The notes: a model not told the origin generated them from the letters alone. A stretch of DNA of 38,885 bases from Pseudomonadota bacterium (GCA_018897105.1 JAHILF010000137.1:1-38885); one strand, 5' to 3'; positions 29,321 to 38,727 are shown, counted from the first letter of the stretch. Numbers and translations: made by a program.

Positions 29321-32300
29321 ATGAAATCAGATTGCCACCACGCTGAATTTTTTCTGTCGCTTTTTTTCTTTCTCTGCCTGTTTCCCCTGTTTGCCGCAAG
29401 ACCTGCAGCTGCCGGGGAGTTGCGTGGCGATCTTGCCGTCTCCTTTGACCCGGCCGCCCATTCCTTAAGCGGCACAGCCCGCTTCAACCTGGCAGCGGGG
29501 GAGTCGCTCGCCCTGCATACCGAGGGCCTTGAGATCGGCCGCGTGGTGGTGGACGGCAAAAAACAGGAGGTCAGCATCGGCGAGGATGGTCTGCTGTCGC
29601 TCACTGGGGCCGGCGGCAATCAGCCCGTGGAAATAGTCTTTAGCAAAATAATCGAGCCAGGGGCCTCTGCCAGTTCCATGATCGACAGCCAGGGGATCGT
29701 GCTGCTCGATCTCTGGTACCCTCTTCCCCTGCAGCCTGCGGTAATCAGCCTCACCGCCGAAATTCCCGCTGATTTCTCCGCGGTTTCCGAAGCGGATGAG
29801 ATTGTCTACCAGCAGTCGGGCGAGACAAAGAAAGTGTCCTTTTCCTTTGCCCATCCCCTGTCCTATGTTCATTTCATTGCCGGTCCCTATCAGGTGAAGG
29901 AGGAGGAGATGGCGGGCGGCACGGTGGTCGCCACCTATTTTTTCCCGGAAGACCAGGATATCGCCGAGCATTACGGGGCAAAGACCAGGGACTATCTGGC
30001 GCGCTATGAGAAGCTCATCGGCCCCTATCCCTATAAGCGGTATTCTGTGGTGGAAAACCGGCTTCCCACCGGCTTTGCCATGCCCACCTTCACCCTGCTC
30101 GGTCAGAGCGTGGTGCGCCTGCCCTTTATCACGGAAACATCCCTGGGCCATGAGGTGCTGCACACCTGGTTCGGTAATGCCGTGGGGGTGGATTATGAGC
30201 TGGGCAACTGGTGCGAGGGGCTGACCACCTATCTGGCGGATCAGGCCTTTGCCGCGGACAAGGGTGAGGATGTTGATTTCCGCAAAGGCCAGCTGATCAA
30301 ATATCAGAGCCTGGTGCGGCCGGACAACACCATGACCGTGGCTGATTTCAAGGATGCCGGCGATCACGGCGTCGTCAGCCAGGCGACCCGGGCGGTGGGG
30401 TATAACAAGGTGAGCATGATCTTTCACATGCTGCGCAAAAAAGTCGGCGATGAGGTCTTTTACGCCGCCCTGCGCGATTTTTACCAGGGGAATAAGTTCC
30501 GGAACGCCTCATGGGACGACATCAAACAGAGTTTCAATAAGGCAGCAGATCTCGATCTGACCTCATTTTTCGATCAGTGGCTGCTGCGGCCGGATGTGCC
30601 GGTCCTCACCGTGCAGAAAGTAAAGCTTGATATCAAGGACGGCGAGCCAAAACTGACCTTTGATCTGGTTCAGCACAATAACCCGCCCTATCACTTCACC
30701 GTGCCGGTACAGGTAGAAAACGGCAAGGAGAAGGTCATACAGGATATTGAGGTGATCAAGGCAAAAACGCAGGTTTCCTTTTCTCTCACCAGTATGCCGC
30801 CCACCATGGAGATTGATCCGGATTATGATCTGATGCGCAGGCTTGTGCCGGACGAGTTGCCGCCGGTGTGGTCACGCTTCCAGGGTGGGGTGGAGAAAAT
30901 TGCCGTGCTGGCGGACGGCAGCCAAGAGAAATTTGCCCCGCTGCTGCCCATGCTTAAAGAGATGGATTGTGCCGTTGTCACCGAGAGCGAGCTTGATGAA
31001 CACGATCTGGGGGTAAATAATCTGCTGTTTCTGGGAACTGAGTCCAAGGGCAGCCTGGGGCTCTTTGCCAAACCGAATTTGCCAGCCACCGGCTTTACCC
31101 TTGAGGTGCGGGAGAATCCCCTTACTCCGGGACTGGTTGCCGTACTGGTGCAGGCCCAGAGCATGGAACAGGTGGCAGCGGTCGCCCGTAAGCTGAGCCA
31201 CTACGGCAAGTATGGTTATCTGCATTTTGAGGACGGCAAGAACACGGAAAAGAGGGTGCCTGAGTCTGACTACGGCATCGGCTATTTTCTTGATCAGCCG
31301 CCCCGGGGTACTGCCGTGGCAAAGAGCCTTGACTTTGCTGCCATCATGGACAATGTGGCGGACAGCAGCCGGGTGGTTTATGTGGGGGAGACCCATGTGA
31401 ATCAGGCTGATCACCTGCTGCAGTTCCGGGTGCTGCAGGCCATCCATCAGCGCTATCCGGAGGTTGCCGTGGGCATGGAGATGTTTAACCGCAGCAGCCA
31501 GCCGGCCCTTGACGCCTATATCAAGGGCGACATAGACGAGCGGCAGTTCTTGAAAGATGCCCAGTATTTCAAGAATTGGGGTTATGACTACCGTTTTTAC
31601 CGGGATATCCTGCAGTATGCCCGGCAGTACAAGCTGCCCGTCATTGGCCTGAACCTTGATAAGGATATTGTCAGCGATACCTTCAAGGAAGGCGGCATTG
31701 CCGCCTTGCCCCCGGAAATACAGGAAGCCCTGCCGAAGGAGCGAGATCTCTCCATGCCGGGCTACCGCCAGCGCCTTACCCAGGTCTTCCAGAGCCACAG
31801 CGGGCCGCATTTTGATCCAAATAGCCAGAAAATGGCAAGTTTTGTCGAGTCCCAGGTGCTGTGGGACGAAACCATGTCCCAGACCATTGCTGATTATCTG
31901 ACCGCCCATCCGCCAGCCAAAATGGTCATCATTGCCGGTTCCGGCCATGTGGTGAAGGAGAATGCCATCCCGCCCCGAGTGACAAGGCGGATTCCCGTGA
32001 AACAGACGGTGTTGGTCAATGTGCAGCAGGGAGACCTGTCAACCGATGAAGCGGATTATGTTTTCTTCTCGGAGGTGGTGAATCTGCCGCCATCGCCCAT
32101 GCTGGGCGTCATGCTGGCTGAAAAGGAGGAGGGCCCGACCATTGAGGGATATTCTCCCAACAGCGGGGCCAAGGAAGCGGGCATGAAACAGGGTGATGTG
32201 ATCCAGACCATGGACGGCCATGAGGTGCACACGGTGGATGACATTAAAATCAACCTGCTTTATAAGGAGCATGGCAGCAAGATCAAGGTCAAGGCTCGGA

Positions 32301-32353
32301 GACCGGTCTTTCTGCTGCCCGATGCGCTGCTTGATTTCGATGTGCAGTTGTAA
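29321..32353 (+). CDS. Exported M1-type peptidase fused to a ChaN domain and a PDZ domain
   Basis: A 1010-residue protein with a Sec signal peptide (hydrophobic core about 10-25, Ala-Ala-Ala-Gly near 32). Residues about 35-510 are an M1-family metallopeptidase: zinc motif His-Glu-Val-Leu-His (277-281) and the third ligand in Trp-Cys-Glu-Gly (E299), one residue closer than the usual spacing. In place of the Gly-Ala-Met-Glu-Asn substrate motif it has Thr-Gly-Phe-Ala-Met-Pro-Thr. Residues about 680-915 are a ChaN/DUF399 domain (Val-Gly-Glu-Thr-His, later Gly-Met-Glu-Met-Phe and Gly-Ser-Gly-His), a haem-binding fold. A PDZ domain closes it (about 926-1000). It probably works in the periplasm; combined haem handling and proteolysis is inference. 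AAGG precedes the ATG. Confidence 0.86.
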   Translation: MKSDCHHAEFFLSLFFFLCLFPLFAARPAAAGELRGDLAVSFDPAAHSLSGTARFNLAAGESLALHTEGLEIGRVVVDGKKQEVSIGEDGLLSLTGAGGNQPVEIVFSKIIEPGASASSMIDSQGIVLLDLWYPLPLQPAVISLTAEIPADFSAVSEADEIVYQQSGETKKVSFSFAHPLSYVHFIAGPYQVKEEEMAGGTVVATYFFPEDQDIAEHYGAKTRDYLARYEKLIGPYPYKRYSVVENRLPTGFAMPTFTLLGQSVVRLPFITETSLGHEVLHTWFGNAVGVDYELGNWCEGLTTYLADQAFAADKGEDVDFRKGQLIKYQSLVRPDNTMTVADFKDAGDHGVVSQATRAVGYNKVSMIFHMLRKKVGDEVFYAALRDFYQGNKFRNASWDDIKQSFNKAADLDLTSFFDQWLLRPDVPVLTVQKVKLDIKDGEPKLTFDLVQHNNPPYHFTVPVQVENGKEKVIQDIEVIKAKTQVSFSLTSMPPTMEIDPDYDLMRRLVPDELPPVWSRFQGGVEKIAVLADGSQEKFAPLLPMLKEMDCAVVTESELDEHDLGVNNLLFLGTESKGSLGLFAKPNLPATGFTLEVRENPLTPGLVAVLVQAQSMEQVAAVARKLSHYGKYGYLHFEDGKNTEKRVPESDYGIGYFLDQPPRGTAVAKSLDFAAIMDNVADSSRVVYVGETHVNQADHLLQFRVLQAIHQRYPEVAVGMEMFNRSSQPALDAYIKGDIDERQFLKDAQYFKNWGYDYRFYRDILQYARQYKLPVIGLNLDKDIVSDTFKEGGIAALPPEIQEALPKERDLSMPGYRQRLTQVFQSHSGPHFDPNSQKMASFVESQVLWDETMSQTIADYLTAHPPAKMVIIAGSGHVVKENAIPPRVTRRIPVKQTVLVNVQQGDLSTDEADYVFFSEVVNLPPSPMLGVMLAEKEEGPTIEGYSPNSGAKEAGMKQGDVIQTMDGHEVHTVDDIKINLLYKEHGSKIKVKARRPVFLLPDALLDFDVQL

Positions 32354-32370
32354 CTGACGTTCAAGCGTGA

Positions 32371-32450
32371 AAACGATCAAACGATCAAACGATGTAACGA
32401 TCAAACGTTGAAACGTTGAAACGCTGGAACACTCACACGCTGGAACGTTT
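32371..32450. repeat. 8-bp tandem array, ten units, running into the hrpB 3' end
   Basis: Ten units of 8 bases start at 32371: AAACGATC twice, AAACGATG, TAACGATC, AAACGTTG twice, AAACGCTG, GAACACTC, ACACGCTG and GAACGTTT. The array covers the hrpB stop codon and its last codons. A shorter array of the same type lies at 23983-24030. Confidence 0.85.
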
Positions 32451-34985
32451 CTTCGTCTTTGACGTGGGCTGGGCTGACAGGGGATCATCCGGCCAGTGGT
32501 GTTTCGGATAGCGTCCCTTGAGTTCCTTTTTGACCTCCGGGTAGGCGCGCTGCCAGAAACCGGCAAGATCCGCGGTGACCTGAATGGGCCGCTGGGCCGG
32601 GGAGAGCAGGTGCAGCAGCAGCTTGACTCTGCCGTGGCAGATGGTGGGTGTTTCCTGCAGGCCGAACATCTCCTGCAGACGCACGGCCAGCACCGGGGTT
32701 TCACCCGGCCGGTAGTCGAGGCGGATGCGGGAGCCGCTGGGGACCTCCAGTCGATCAGGGGCCGCCCGGTCAAGTTCCTGCTGTTGTCGCCAATCAAGCA
32801 TGGCGCTGAAGATGGCGGTAAGACTCAGCTGCCTGAGCTGGTCGCGCCGGCTGAGGCCCGTCAGATACGGGGTGAGCCAGCCGAGATCAGCCAGCAGCTG
32901 TTCGTCTGCCAGATCGGGCCAGTTGCCTTCCGGCTGCCACTCCCGCAGGCAGTTGATGCGAGCCTGCAGCCGGCGGGCTTCCCCACTCCACGGCAGAGAG
33001 GCCAGGCCCATCCGGCGGATGCCGTCGGCCATGGCCTGCAGGATTTCCTCTTTACCCGCTTCCTGAAAGTTCTGTTCATTCATCACCAGGCTGCCCAGAT
33101 ATTCCCGCCGCAGGGTTGTAACCCTTTGCTGCTCATCATCCCAACTGACCAGTTCCTGCCGGTGGAAAAGTTCCGGCTGGCAGCTTCGCAGTTCCGCAGG
33201 ATCTACCGGCGCGGCTAGATAGATGCGCCCCTCTTTGTGGCCGGCGTCAAGCTGGGCCGCCACCAGATAGCGGCTGGCCGCCAGGGGATCGCCCGGCGGC
33301 AGGAAGGCGCCGCGGCCGGCGGCCAGCTGATAGCGTTCGCGCTGACCCGGCCTTTGCGCGGCGATACGGTCCGGGTAGGCAAATGACAACACCAGGCCCG
33401 CCATCTCCTCATCATATCCCTTGGCCCCATAGTGCAGCATCTGCCCCCACTGACCGGCAAGTTGTTCCGCCCGGCGGCAGGCCTGCACATCGCCGCCCTG
33501 TTCCCTGACCCCTGCCGGGCCACGAAGGCGAAAACGGGCCAGCAAAGCCAGCCGTAGGTGCAGGTCGGCACTGACGGTCAAGGAACCTTGACCGATTACG
33601 TCTCGTTCGGACACCAGGGCCGCCACATCGCAGGCCAGGGCACCCTGACCCAGTTCACCGGCCTTAATCAGCATGTGGGCCAGGCGGGGATGGAGCGGCA
33701 GGGCAGCCAGCCGTTTGCCCTCGGCGGTGATGCGGCCCCTGTGGTCGAGTGCGGCCAGCGACAGGAGAAGCCCACGGGCCGCGGCATAGGACGCCTCGGG
33801 AGGCGGGTCGAGCCATCGCAGTTCCCCGGGGTCGCTCACTCCCCACAGTGCCAGTTCCAGGGCAAGGGGGGCCAGGTCGGCGGCGCGGATCTCCGGCGGA
33901 TGAAAAGGCGCCAGGCCATGATGCTGGTGCCTGGTCCACAGCCGCAGGCAATGGCCCGGCCCCAGCCTGCCTGCCCGGCCTGCCCGCTGGCGGGCCGCCG
34001 CTCTGGATACCCGCACCGTTTCCAGCCTGCTCATGCCGCTGGCCGGTTGAAAGCGCGGCAGCCGGGACCAGCCGCTGTCAACCACTGTGTCGATACCCTC
34101 AATGGTGAGGCTGGTCTCGGCAATGGAGGTGGCCAGGATCACCCGCCGCCGGCCGGCCGGATCAGGCAGGATGGCCAGGTCCTGTTCCTGCTGGCTGAGG
34201 TTGCCGTACAGGGGCAGGATAAGGGTATCAGCGTTTTTTTGTTCAGCCAGCAGCTCCGCGGCCTCCCTGATTTCGCCTGCGCCGGGCAGAAAGGCCAGGA
34301 TATCCCTTGTTCGTTCAGCCAGCACCCGCCTGATGCCCTGCACCGTGACCACCGCGATCCTGCCGGCTGGTTCGTGATCAAGATAGTCGGTTGTCACCGG
34401 AAAGCTTCGACCGTGCCCGGTGATCAGCGGCACATGACCGAGGATCTCCGCCACCGGCTCGGCATCCAGGGTGGCGGACATGACCAGCAGGCGCAGGTCG
34501 TCCCGCAGTTGGCAGATGTCAAGGCACAGGGCCAGGGCCAGATCGGCATGAATGGAGCGTTCGTGAAATTCGTCAAAGATGACCAGCCCCACACCGGTCA
34601 GGTCCGGATCGTTCTGCAGGCGGCGGGTCAGTATCCCCTCGGTGAGTACCTCGATGCGGGTGGCCGGGGAAATGCAGCGGTCAAAGCGGATCTGATAACC
34701 CACGGTCCGGCCGATCGGCTCATCGAGCAGACGGCTCATGCGCGACGCTGCGGCCCGGGCGGCCAAGCGGCGGGGCTCCAGCATGAGAATTTTCCGGCCG
34801 TCAAGCCAGGCTTCATCCAGCAGGGCCAGGGGCACGCCGGTGGTTTTGCCGGAGCCGGGCGGGGCAGCAAGCACCGCCGAGCCGCTTTCCAGTGCCTGGC
34901 GGATCTCCGGCAGGGTGGCGGAGATGGTGAGCGCGGCCAAGGCCTCGGACAGCAGCTGTGGTCGGTTCCGGCTGGCAGTGCTCAC
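32433..34985 (-). CDS. hrpB: ATP-dependent helicase HrpB
   Basis: An 850-residue SF2 DEAH/RHA-type helicase. Walker A is Gly-Ser-Gly-Lys-Thr-Thr (44-49), motif II Asp-Glu-Phe-His (138-141), motif III Ser-Ala-Thr and motif VI Gln-Arg-Ala-Gly-Arg-Ala-Gly-Arg. After the helicase core come the HA2-type domain and the HrpB-specific C-terminal half, with a Leu-Ser-Pro-Ala-x-Arg-Pro-Ile-Gln-Val-Thr-x-Asp-Leu-x-x-Phe-Trp signature near the end. Length is normal for HrpB. The start is a GTG at 34985, 8 bases after the XPB-like gene, so the two are likely one transcript. The last codons and stop lie in an 8-bp repeat array, so the very C-terminus may vary. Confidence 0.95.
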   Translation of the reverse strand: MSTASRNRPQLLSEALAALTISATLPEIRQALESGSAVLAAPPGSGKTTGVPLALLDEAWLDGRKILMLEPRRLAARAAASRMSRLLDEPIGRTVGYQIRFDRCISPATRIEVLTEGILTRRLQNDPDLTGVGLVIFDEFHERSIHADLALALCLDICQLRDDLRLLVMSATLDAEPVAEILGHVPLITGHGRSFPVTTDYLDHEPAGRIAVVTVQGIRRVLAERTRDILAFLPGAGEIREAAELLAEQKNADTLILPLYGNLSQQEQDLAILPDPAGRRRVILATSIAETSLTIEGIDTVVDSGWSRLPRFQPASGMSRLETVRVSRAAARQRAGRAGRLGPGHCLRLWTRHQHHGLAPFHPPEIRAADLAPLALELALWGVSDPGELRWLDPPPEASYAAARGLLLSLAALDHRGRITAEGKRLAALPLHPRLAHMLIKAGELGQGALACDVAALVSERDVIGQGSLTVSADLHLRLALLARFRLRGPAGVREQGGDVQACRRAEQLAGQWGQMLHYGAKGYDEEMAGLVLSFAYPDRIAAQRPGQRERYQLAAGRGAFLPPGDPLAASRYLVAAQLDAGHKEGRIYLAAPVDPAELRSCQPELFHRQELVSWDDEQQRVTTLRREYLGSLVMNEQNFQEAGKEEILQAMADGIRRMGLASLPWSGEARRLQARINCLREWQPEGNWPDLADEQLLADLGWLTPYLTGLSRRDQLRQLSLTAIFSAMLDWRQQQELDRAAPDRLEVPSGSRIRLDYRPGETPVLAVRLQEMFGLQETPTICHGRVKLLLHLLSPAQRPIQVTADLAGFWQRAYPEVKKELKGRYPKHHWPDDPLSAQPTSKTKKRSSV

Positions 34986-34993
34986 GGATGCTC

Positions 34994-36346
34994 TCAGGAG
35001 CCCAGGGTCAGTTCGTAGATCTGGCGGCGGGACCTGGCCGAGGCCTTCAACACCCCCACCGGATCGACATAATCGTACACCTTGGGCTCCTTGCCCAGAG
35101 CGGGCCGCAGGATGCGACCGATCACCTGGGTGAGGCGGCCCTCGAATTTGATGGGGGTGCAGAGAAAGAGACTGGTCAGCCCCGGACAGTCAAACCCCTC
35201 GCCGATGAGCTGGATGGTGGCCACCAGCACCCGCACCTCACCCTGCTGCACCCGGCGGACGATGTCGCTGCGCTCCTCCCCCGCCACCCGGCCGGTGAGC
35301 AGCAGGGGCTGCAGTCCCCGGTCCGTCAGCATCCGGCAGATGGTCTCGCAGTGTGACACCCGGTCGGAGACCACCAGGACCGTGCCCGCATCATTTTCCA
35401 CCTCGCTGCAGATATCGGCCACAATCAGTTCATTGCGGGCATTGTTTTTGGTCAGAGCCGACATCAGATCCTGGTAGTTTCTTCTGTAGTTGAAGGTGAA
35501 GGAGGTAGGTCGGGAGATAATGCTCGGTTTCAATACAGCGCCATGCAGGTCGAGATCCTTCTGGGCAACACTGTGGACCAGGTCGCCGATATACCAGTGG
35601 ATCAGCTCGGTCAGCCCGTCCCGGCGCATGGGGGTGGCGGTGAGCCCCAGCATGTAGCGGCAGTCGAACTCCTTGATGATATCGGTGAACATGGAACTCG
35701 GGGTGCGGTGGCATTCGTCGACAATAATGTGACCGAAACGGGCAGGCAGCTCATGCAGGTGCTTTTTCACGGTGTTGATCAGGCCCACGGTGACATCATT
35801 CACGGCAAAGGAGCCATCGCCGATCAGGGCCGGTTCCAGGCCGAGAAAATTGCGAATGCGTTCCTGCCACTGGTAGAGGAGTTCCTTGGTGTGGATCAGG
35901 ATCAGGGCGGGTTGCCGGCGTCCGGCAATAATGGCGGCCGCCATGACGGTCTTGCCGCTGCCGGTTGCCGCCTCCAGCACCCCGAACTCCCGGGACATTA
36001 TGGCGCTGCAGGCCTTTTCCTGATAGGGCCGCAGGCTGCCGAAGAAGGTAAGGTCAATCGGATCGAGCTGCCGCCGGTGATCGATGATATCGATCTCAAA
36101 GCCCATTTTCCGGCAGAGCATCACTGCCTGATTGCCGAAACCCCTGGGAAAGATGATTTCGCTGCCGGCCAGGGTATAGAAATGCAGTTCCTTTTTGAGG
36201 TTCTTGCCTACCCAGCGCGCATATCTTACCGCGTCACGATATTTGGGATTCACCAGGGTGAGTTTTTTCTTGAGAAGGGCAATCAGTTCCGGCGGCGCGC
36301 CTGACAGTGTGCAGTTATGGGCAACGGTAAGTGTTAATCTGTTCAT
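34994..36346 (-). CDS. SF2 DEAD/DEAH-box helicase, XPB/SSL2-like
   Basis: A 450-residue helicase. An N-terminal domain of about 100 residues precedes the core. Motif I is Ala-Thr-Gly-Ser-Gly-Lys-Thr (127-133), motif II Asp-Glu-Cys-His (210-213), motif III Leu-Thr-Ala-Thr-Pro, motif VI in Gln-Val-Ile-Gly-Arg-Ile-Leu-Arg-Pro, and the Q-like Leu-Arg-Pro-Tyr-Gln precedes motif I. This set matches the XPB/Rad25-type enzymes found scattered in bacteria, which act in DNA repair or as restriction-like translocases; the exact role is not known. First gene of a two-gene unit with hrpB. The ribosome site is weak (GGGA). It is divergent from the GAF histidine kinase. Confidence 0.9.
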   Translation of the reverse strand: MNRLTLTVAHNCTLSGAPPELIALLKKKLTLVNPKYRDAVRYARWVGKNLKKELHFYTLAGSEIIFPRGFGNQAVMLCRKMGFEIDIIDHRRQLDPIDLTFFGSLRPYQEKACSAIMSREFGVLEAATGSGKTVMAAAIIAGRRQPALILIHTKELLYQWQERIRNFLGLEPALIGDGSFAVNDVTVGLINTVKKHLHELPARFGHIIVDECHRTPSSMFTDIIKEFDCRYMLGLTATPMRRDGLTELIHWYIGDLVHSVAQKDLDLHGAVLKPSIISRPTSFTFNYRRNYQDLMSALTKNNARNELIVADICSEVENDAGTVLVVSDRVSHCETICRMLTDRGLQPLLLTGRVAGEERSDIVRRVQQGEVRVLVATIQLIGEGFDCPGLTSLFLCTPIKFEGRLTQVIGRILRPALGKEPKVYDYVDPVGVLKASARSRRQIYELTLGS

Positions 36347-36446
36347 GGTCCCACTCTAGCCCCGGCAACAGCCGGAGTCAAGAGACAGAGAAGCGGGAGA
36401 CGCAATTGCCAAAAATGTATCCAGGTTTGCTTCATAGATCCCAAAA

Positions 36447-36475
36447 TTGTCGATTCTGGCGGGATAAATTAAAAT
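36447..36475 (+). promoter_or_regulatory. Candidate promoter for the GAF histidine kinase
   Basis: TTGTCG (36447-36452), a 17-base spacer and TAAAAT (36470-36475, five of six) lie about 125 bases upstream of the start codon in the divergent intergenic region. Confidence 0.35.
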
Positions 36476-36598
36476 AATTCAAAGAAAGTGCAGGAAAAAC
36501 TGTAAAATCACTGATAGTTAGTTTAAGATGAAAAGGGCAGTTTCCCGTTAGGAGACAGATGGCTATTTTCTAAGAGTATCTGAATACAGGAGGAGGGC

Positions 36599-38425
36599 AT
36601 GAAAAAAAAACTGGAAGATTTTTTCAGTCAGCATCTTCTCCGGAAAGGCAATTTGAGCGAAGTACAACTACAGGAACTGATCAACACGGTTGAATCGGAA
36701 TATCAGTCCTGGTTTCTGTCCACCATTATTCAGGAAATTGAAGAAATCATGTCCATCGACCCGAGTCTTTCCTTTAAGGAAATTCTTGAGGTTGCGGCCG
36801 AGCGCATCGTGCATAATCTTGCGGCTGATGCGGCCACCATTCGAATCTTTGACCCCGACACCCTGCGACTTACCTCTTTCGGCTCATACGGGGTATCCGA
36901 TTATCAGCGCCGGGCCGATATCCCGGTAAAAAATACCATTTCCGGCTCAGTGGTACAGCAGCAGCGCTGCATAGCCGTGCCCAGCATTCTTAAGGACCCG
37001 CTTTACAAGAATAAGGATATGGTCAAGGCCTGGGGATTTAATTCCCTGCTGGCCGTTCCCCTGGTCCTGCCCCTGTCCAAGCCGCCCGGCAATGATCTGC
37101 TCGGCTCCCTGCAGATCTATTACAAGGAGGATGACCGGCAATTTGACAAACTGGAGATCATTCACGCGGAACTGCTCTCCCGCCGTATCGGCTTTGTTCT
37201 GGCCAAAAAGAAGATTCTTGACCTGGAGGAGCTGAACCGCCGCAAGGAGACCATCTTCAACAAGATATTCGTTAAGCTGAGCCGGCGGGAAGGCATCAAG
37301 CTGAAAGATCTTTTCGTGCTGCTGATCCCGGAACTCAAAGAGATGATTGAGGTGCAGAGCTGTTCGCTCTTCACCGTTTCCGAGGACCAGCAGTTCATCA
37401 ATCTTGAGGCGGCTTATCCCCAGGACGGCTGTTATTATGATGCCGGCCACAGTTTTACCGTGTCGCACCATCCCTATTTCCAGGCGGCCATTAATTGGAC
37501 CAAACAGAAATACGACACGGAGTACGAGCGGATAACCCAATCCTATCTGCTGATCAAAGACCCGGCCCACAGCTCCCTGATGAGCAGCCAGTTGCGGGAA
37601 TTCACCACTGAACATCATATCCACTCCATTCTGCTGCTCCCCCTCAGTGTTGATGGCAAGGTGAGTCATCTCCTGGCATTCAACGCCACCAAGCAGAAAC
37701 ATTTTTTCTCGGATGAGGAAATCGAGCTGATTACTTTTTTCAGCAAGGAGATTATGAAGGCCTCCAAGTTGGAGTTTTTCGGGGATATCCTGCACGACAT
37801 CAAAAACCCGGCCATCGCCGTGGCCGGATTTGCCAATCGGGCCTGCAAGCTGCTGGAAAATGAGGACCTCGAGCCGGTGCGCAACAAGTTGAAAAGCTAT
37901 CTCGATATCATGGCTTCCGAGGCCGCCCGCATGCAGGATCTGGCCCAGGCCATGACCGGCGAGGGTAGGGAGACCATCGTCGAACTCTCGGCCGTTGCCG
38001 CAATGCGGTTCAGAATTATCGAGGAGGTCGTGCGTGAGTCAAAGCTTATCAGGGTTACTCTCCTGCCGCCGGCACTGGAACTGGGGCTGATGGTTTCCTG
38101 TTCCCGTTTTGGCCTTGAGCGGGTGATCGATAATCTGCTGGGCAACGCCGTGCGCGCCGTGGCCGAGCAGAGCGAGGGCAGAGTGGCGATGTCCGTCGGC
38201 CGCAGGGACGGCATGGCCCGGCTGGTCATTGAAAACTCCGGCGGGATCCCGCCAGAGCGGCTGGAGAAGATGAGACGGGGCGCGGTCAGGGGGCGCGGTC
38301 TGAATATCATCAATCGTTTTGTCCACACCAACCACGGCAATATCGAAATTGAAGTGAAAAACGGCATGACACGCTTCATTATTCTACTGCCTCTTGCCTC
38401 ATCACCTGCTGCGAGTCATCCATAA
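36599..38425 (+). CDS. GAF-GAF sensor histidine kinase
   Basis: A 608-residue soluble kinase. GAF domain 1 covers about residues 50-195, GAF domain 2 about 225-385. The phospho-acceptor His is in Ile-Leu-His-Asp-Ile-Lys-Asn-Pro (H399). The HATPase has an N-box Val-Ile-Asp-Asn-Leu-Leu-Gly-Asn-Ala, a Glu-Asn-Ser-Gly-Gly-Ile-Pro G1 segment and a short Arg-Gly-Arg-Gly-Leu-Asn G2 segment; the ATP-lid region is shortened. There are no membrane helices, so it reads a cytoplasmic ligand or redox state. GGAGGAGGG precedes the ATG. No response regulator lies next to it, so the partner is elsewhere. Confidence 0.9.
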   Translation: MKKKLEDFFSQHLLRKGNLSEVQLQELINTVESEYQSWFLSTIIQEIEEIMSIDPSLSFKEILEVAAERIVHNLAADAATIRIFDPDTLRLTSFGSYGVSDYQRRADIPVKNTISGSVVQQQRCIAVPSILKDPLYKNKDMVKAWGFNSLLAVPLVLPLSKPPGNDLLGSLQIYYKEDDRQFDKLEIIHAELLSRRIGFVLAKKKILDLEELNRRKETIFNKIFVKLSRREGIKLKDLFVLLIPELKEMIEVQSCSLFTVSEDQQFINLEAAYPQDGCYYDAGHSFTVSHHPYFQAAINWTKQKYDTEYERITQSYLLIKDPAHSSLMSSQLREFTTEHHIHSILLLPLSVDGKVSHLLAFNATKQKHFFSDEEIELITFFSKEIMKASKLEFFGDILHDIKNPAIAVAGFANRACKLLENEDLEPVRNKLKSYLDIMASEAARMQDLAQAMTGEGRETIVELSAVAAMRFRIIEEVVRESKLIRVTLLPPALELGLMVSCSRFGLERVIDNLLGNAVRAVAEQSEGRVAMSVGRRDGMARLVIENSGGIPPERLEKMRRGAVRGRGLNIINRFVHTNHGNIEIEVKNGMTRFIILLPLASSPAASHP

Positions 38426-38488
38426 TCCGGCTTCGCCCCATGCCGCAAGCGACACAACGATGACACCGCTTCGCTGCTGTGAAAGTCG

Positions 38489-38560
38489 CGCGGAGCGGGC
38501 CATGCCCGCGATAACGGTTTTTCGGCATGCCAAAGGTCGCGGGCACGGCCCGCTCCTACC
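38489..38560. repeat. REP-like palindromes in BIME arrangement
   Basis: A minus-oriented unit CGCGGAGCGGGCCATGCCCG (38489-38508) and a plus-oriented unit TCGCGGGCACGGCCCGCTCC starting at 38537 face each other across a 25-base spacer. They share the core of the element at 27961. Two inverted REP units in close spacing is the usual mobile REP doublet. Confidence 0.75.
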
Positions 38561-38675
38561 GAAAATGGCATGCTACGCAACGGCAACGACTTTTATATGA
38601 ACCCCACCCCCAAAGTTGTGAGCAACGAAGCGTGAAGGAGACTTTCGTAATAAAGAACAGATGCGCAAGCTCGTC

Positions 38676-38727
38676 ATTCCGGCACTCTGTTTAGTCCCCG
38701 CTTGACGGGGGTGCTTTCAGCCGGAAT
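38676..38727. repeat. Inverted repeat ATTCCGGC...GCCGGAAT with inner hairpin
   Basis: ATTCCGGC (38676-38683) pairs with GCCGGAAT (38720-38727). Inside, CCCCG-CTTGA-CGGGG (38696-38710) forms a second hairpin. Short palindromic repeats with a CGTCATTCCGG start are common dispersed repeats in several proteobacterial genomes (recollection). It lies 25 bases from the right-hand mobile element. Confidence 0.6.

Noticed and set aside
33558-35018. 486-codon plus-strand frame opposite hrpB
   Set aside because: Low-complexity Gly/Gln-rich mirror frame of a well-defined helicase gene.
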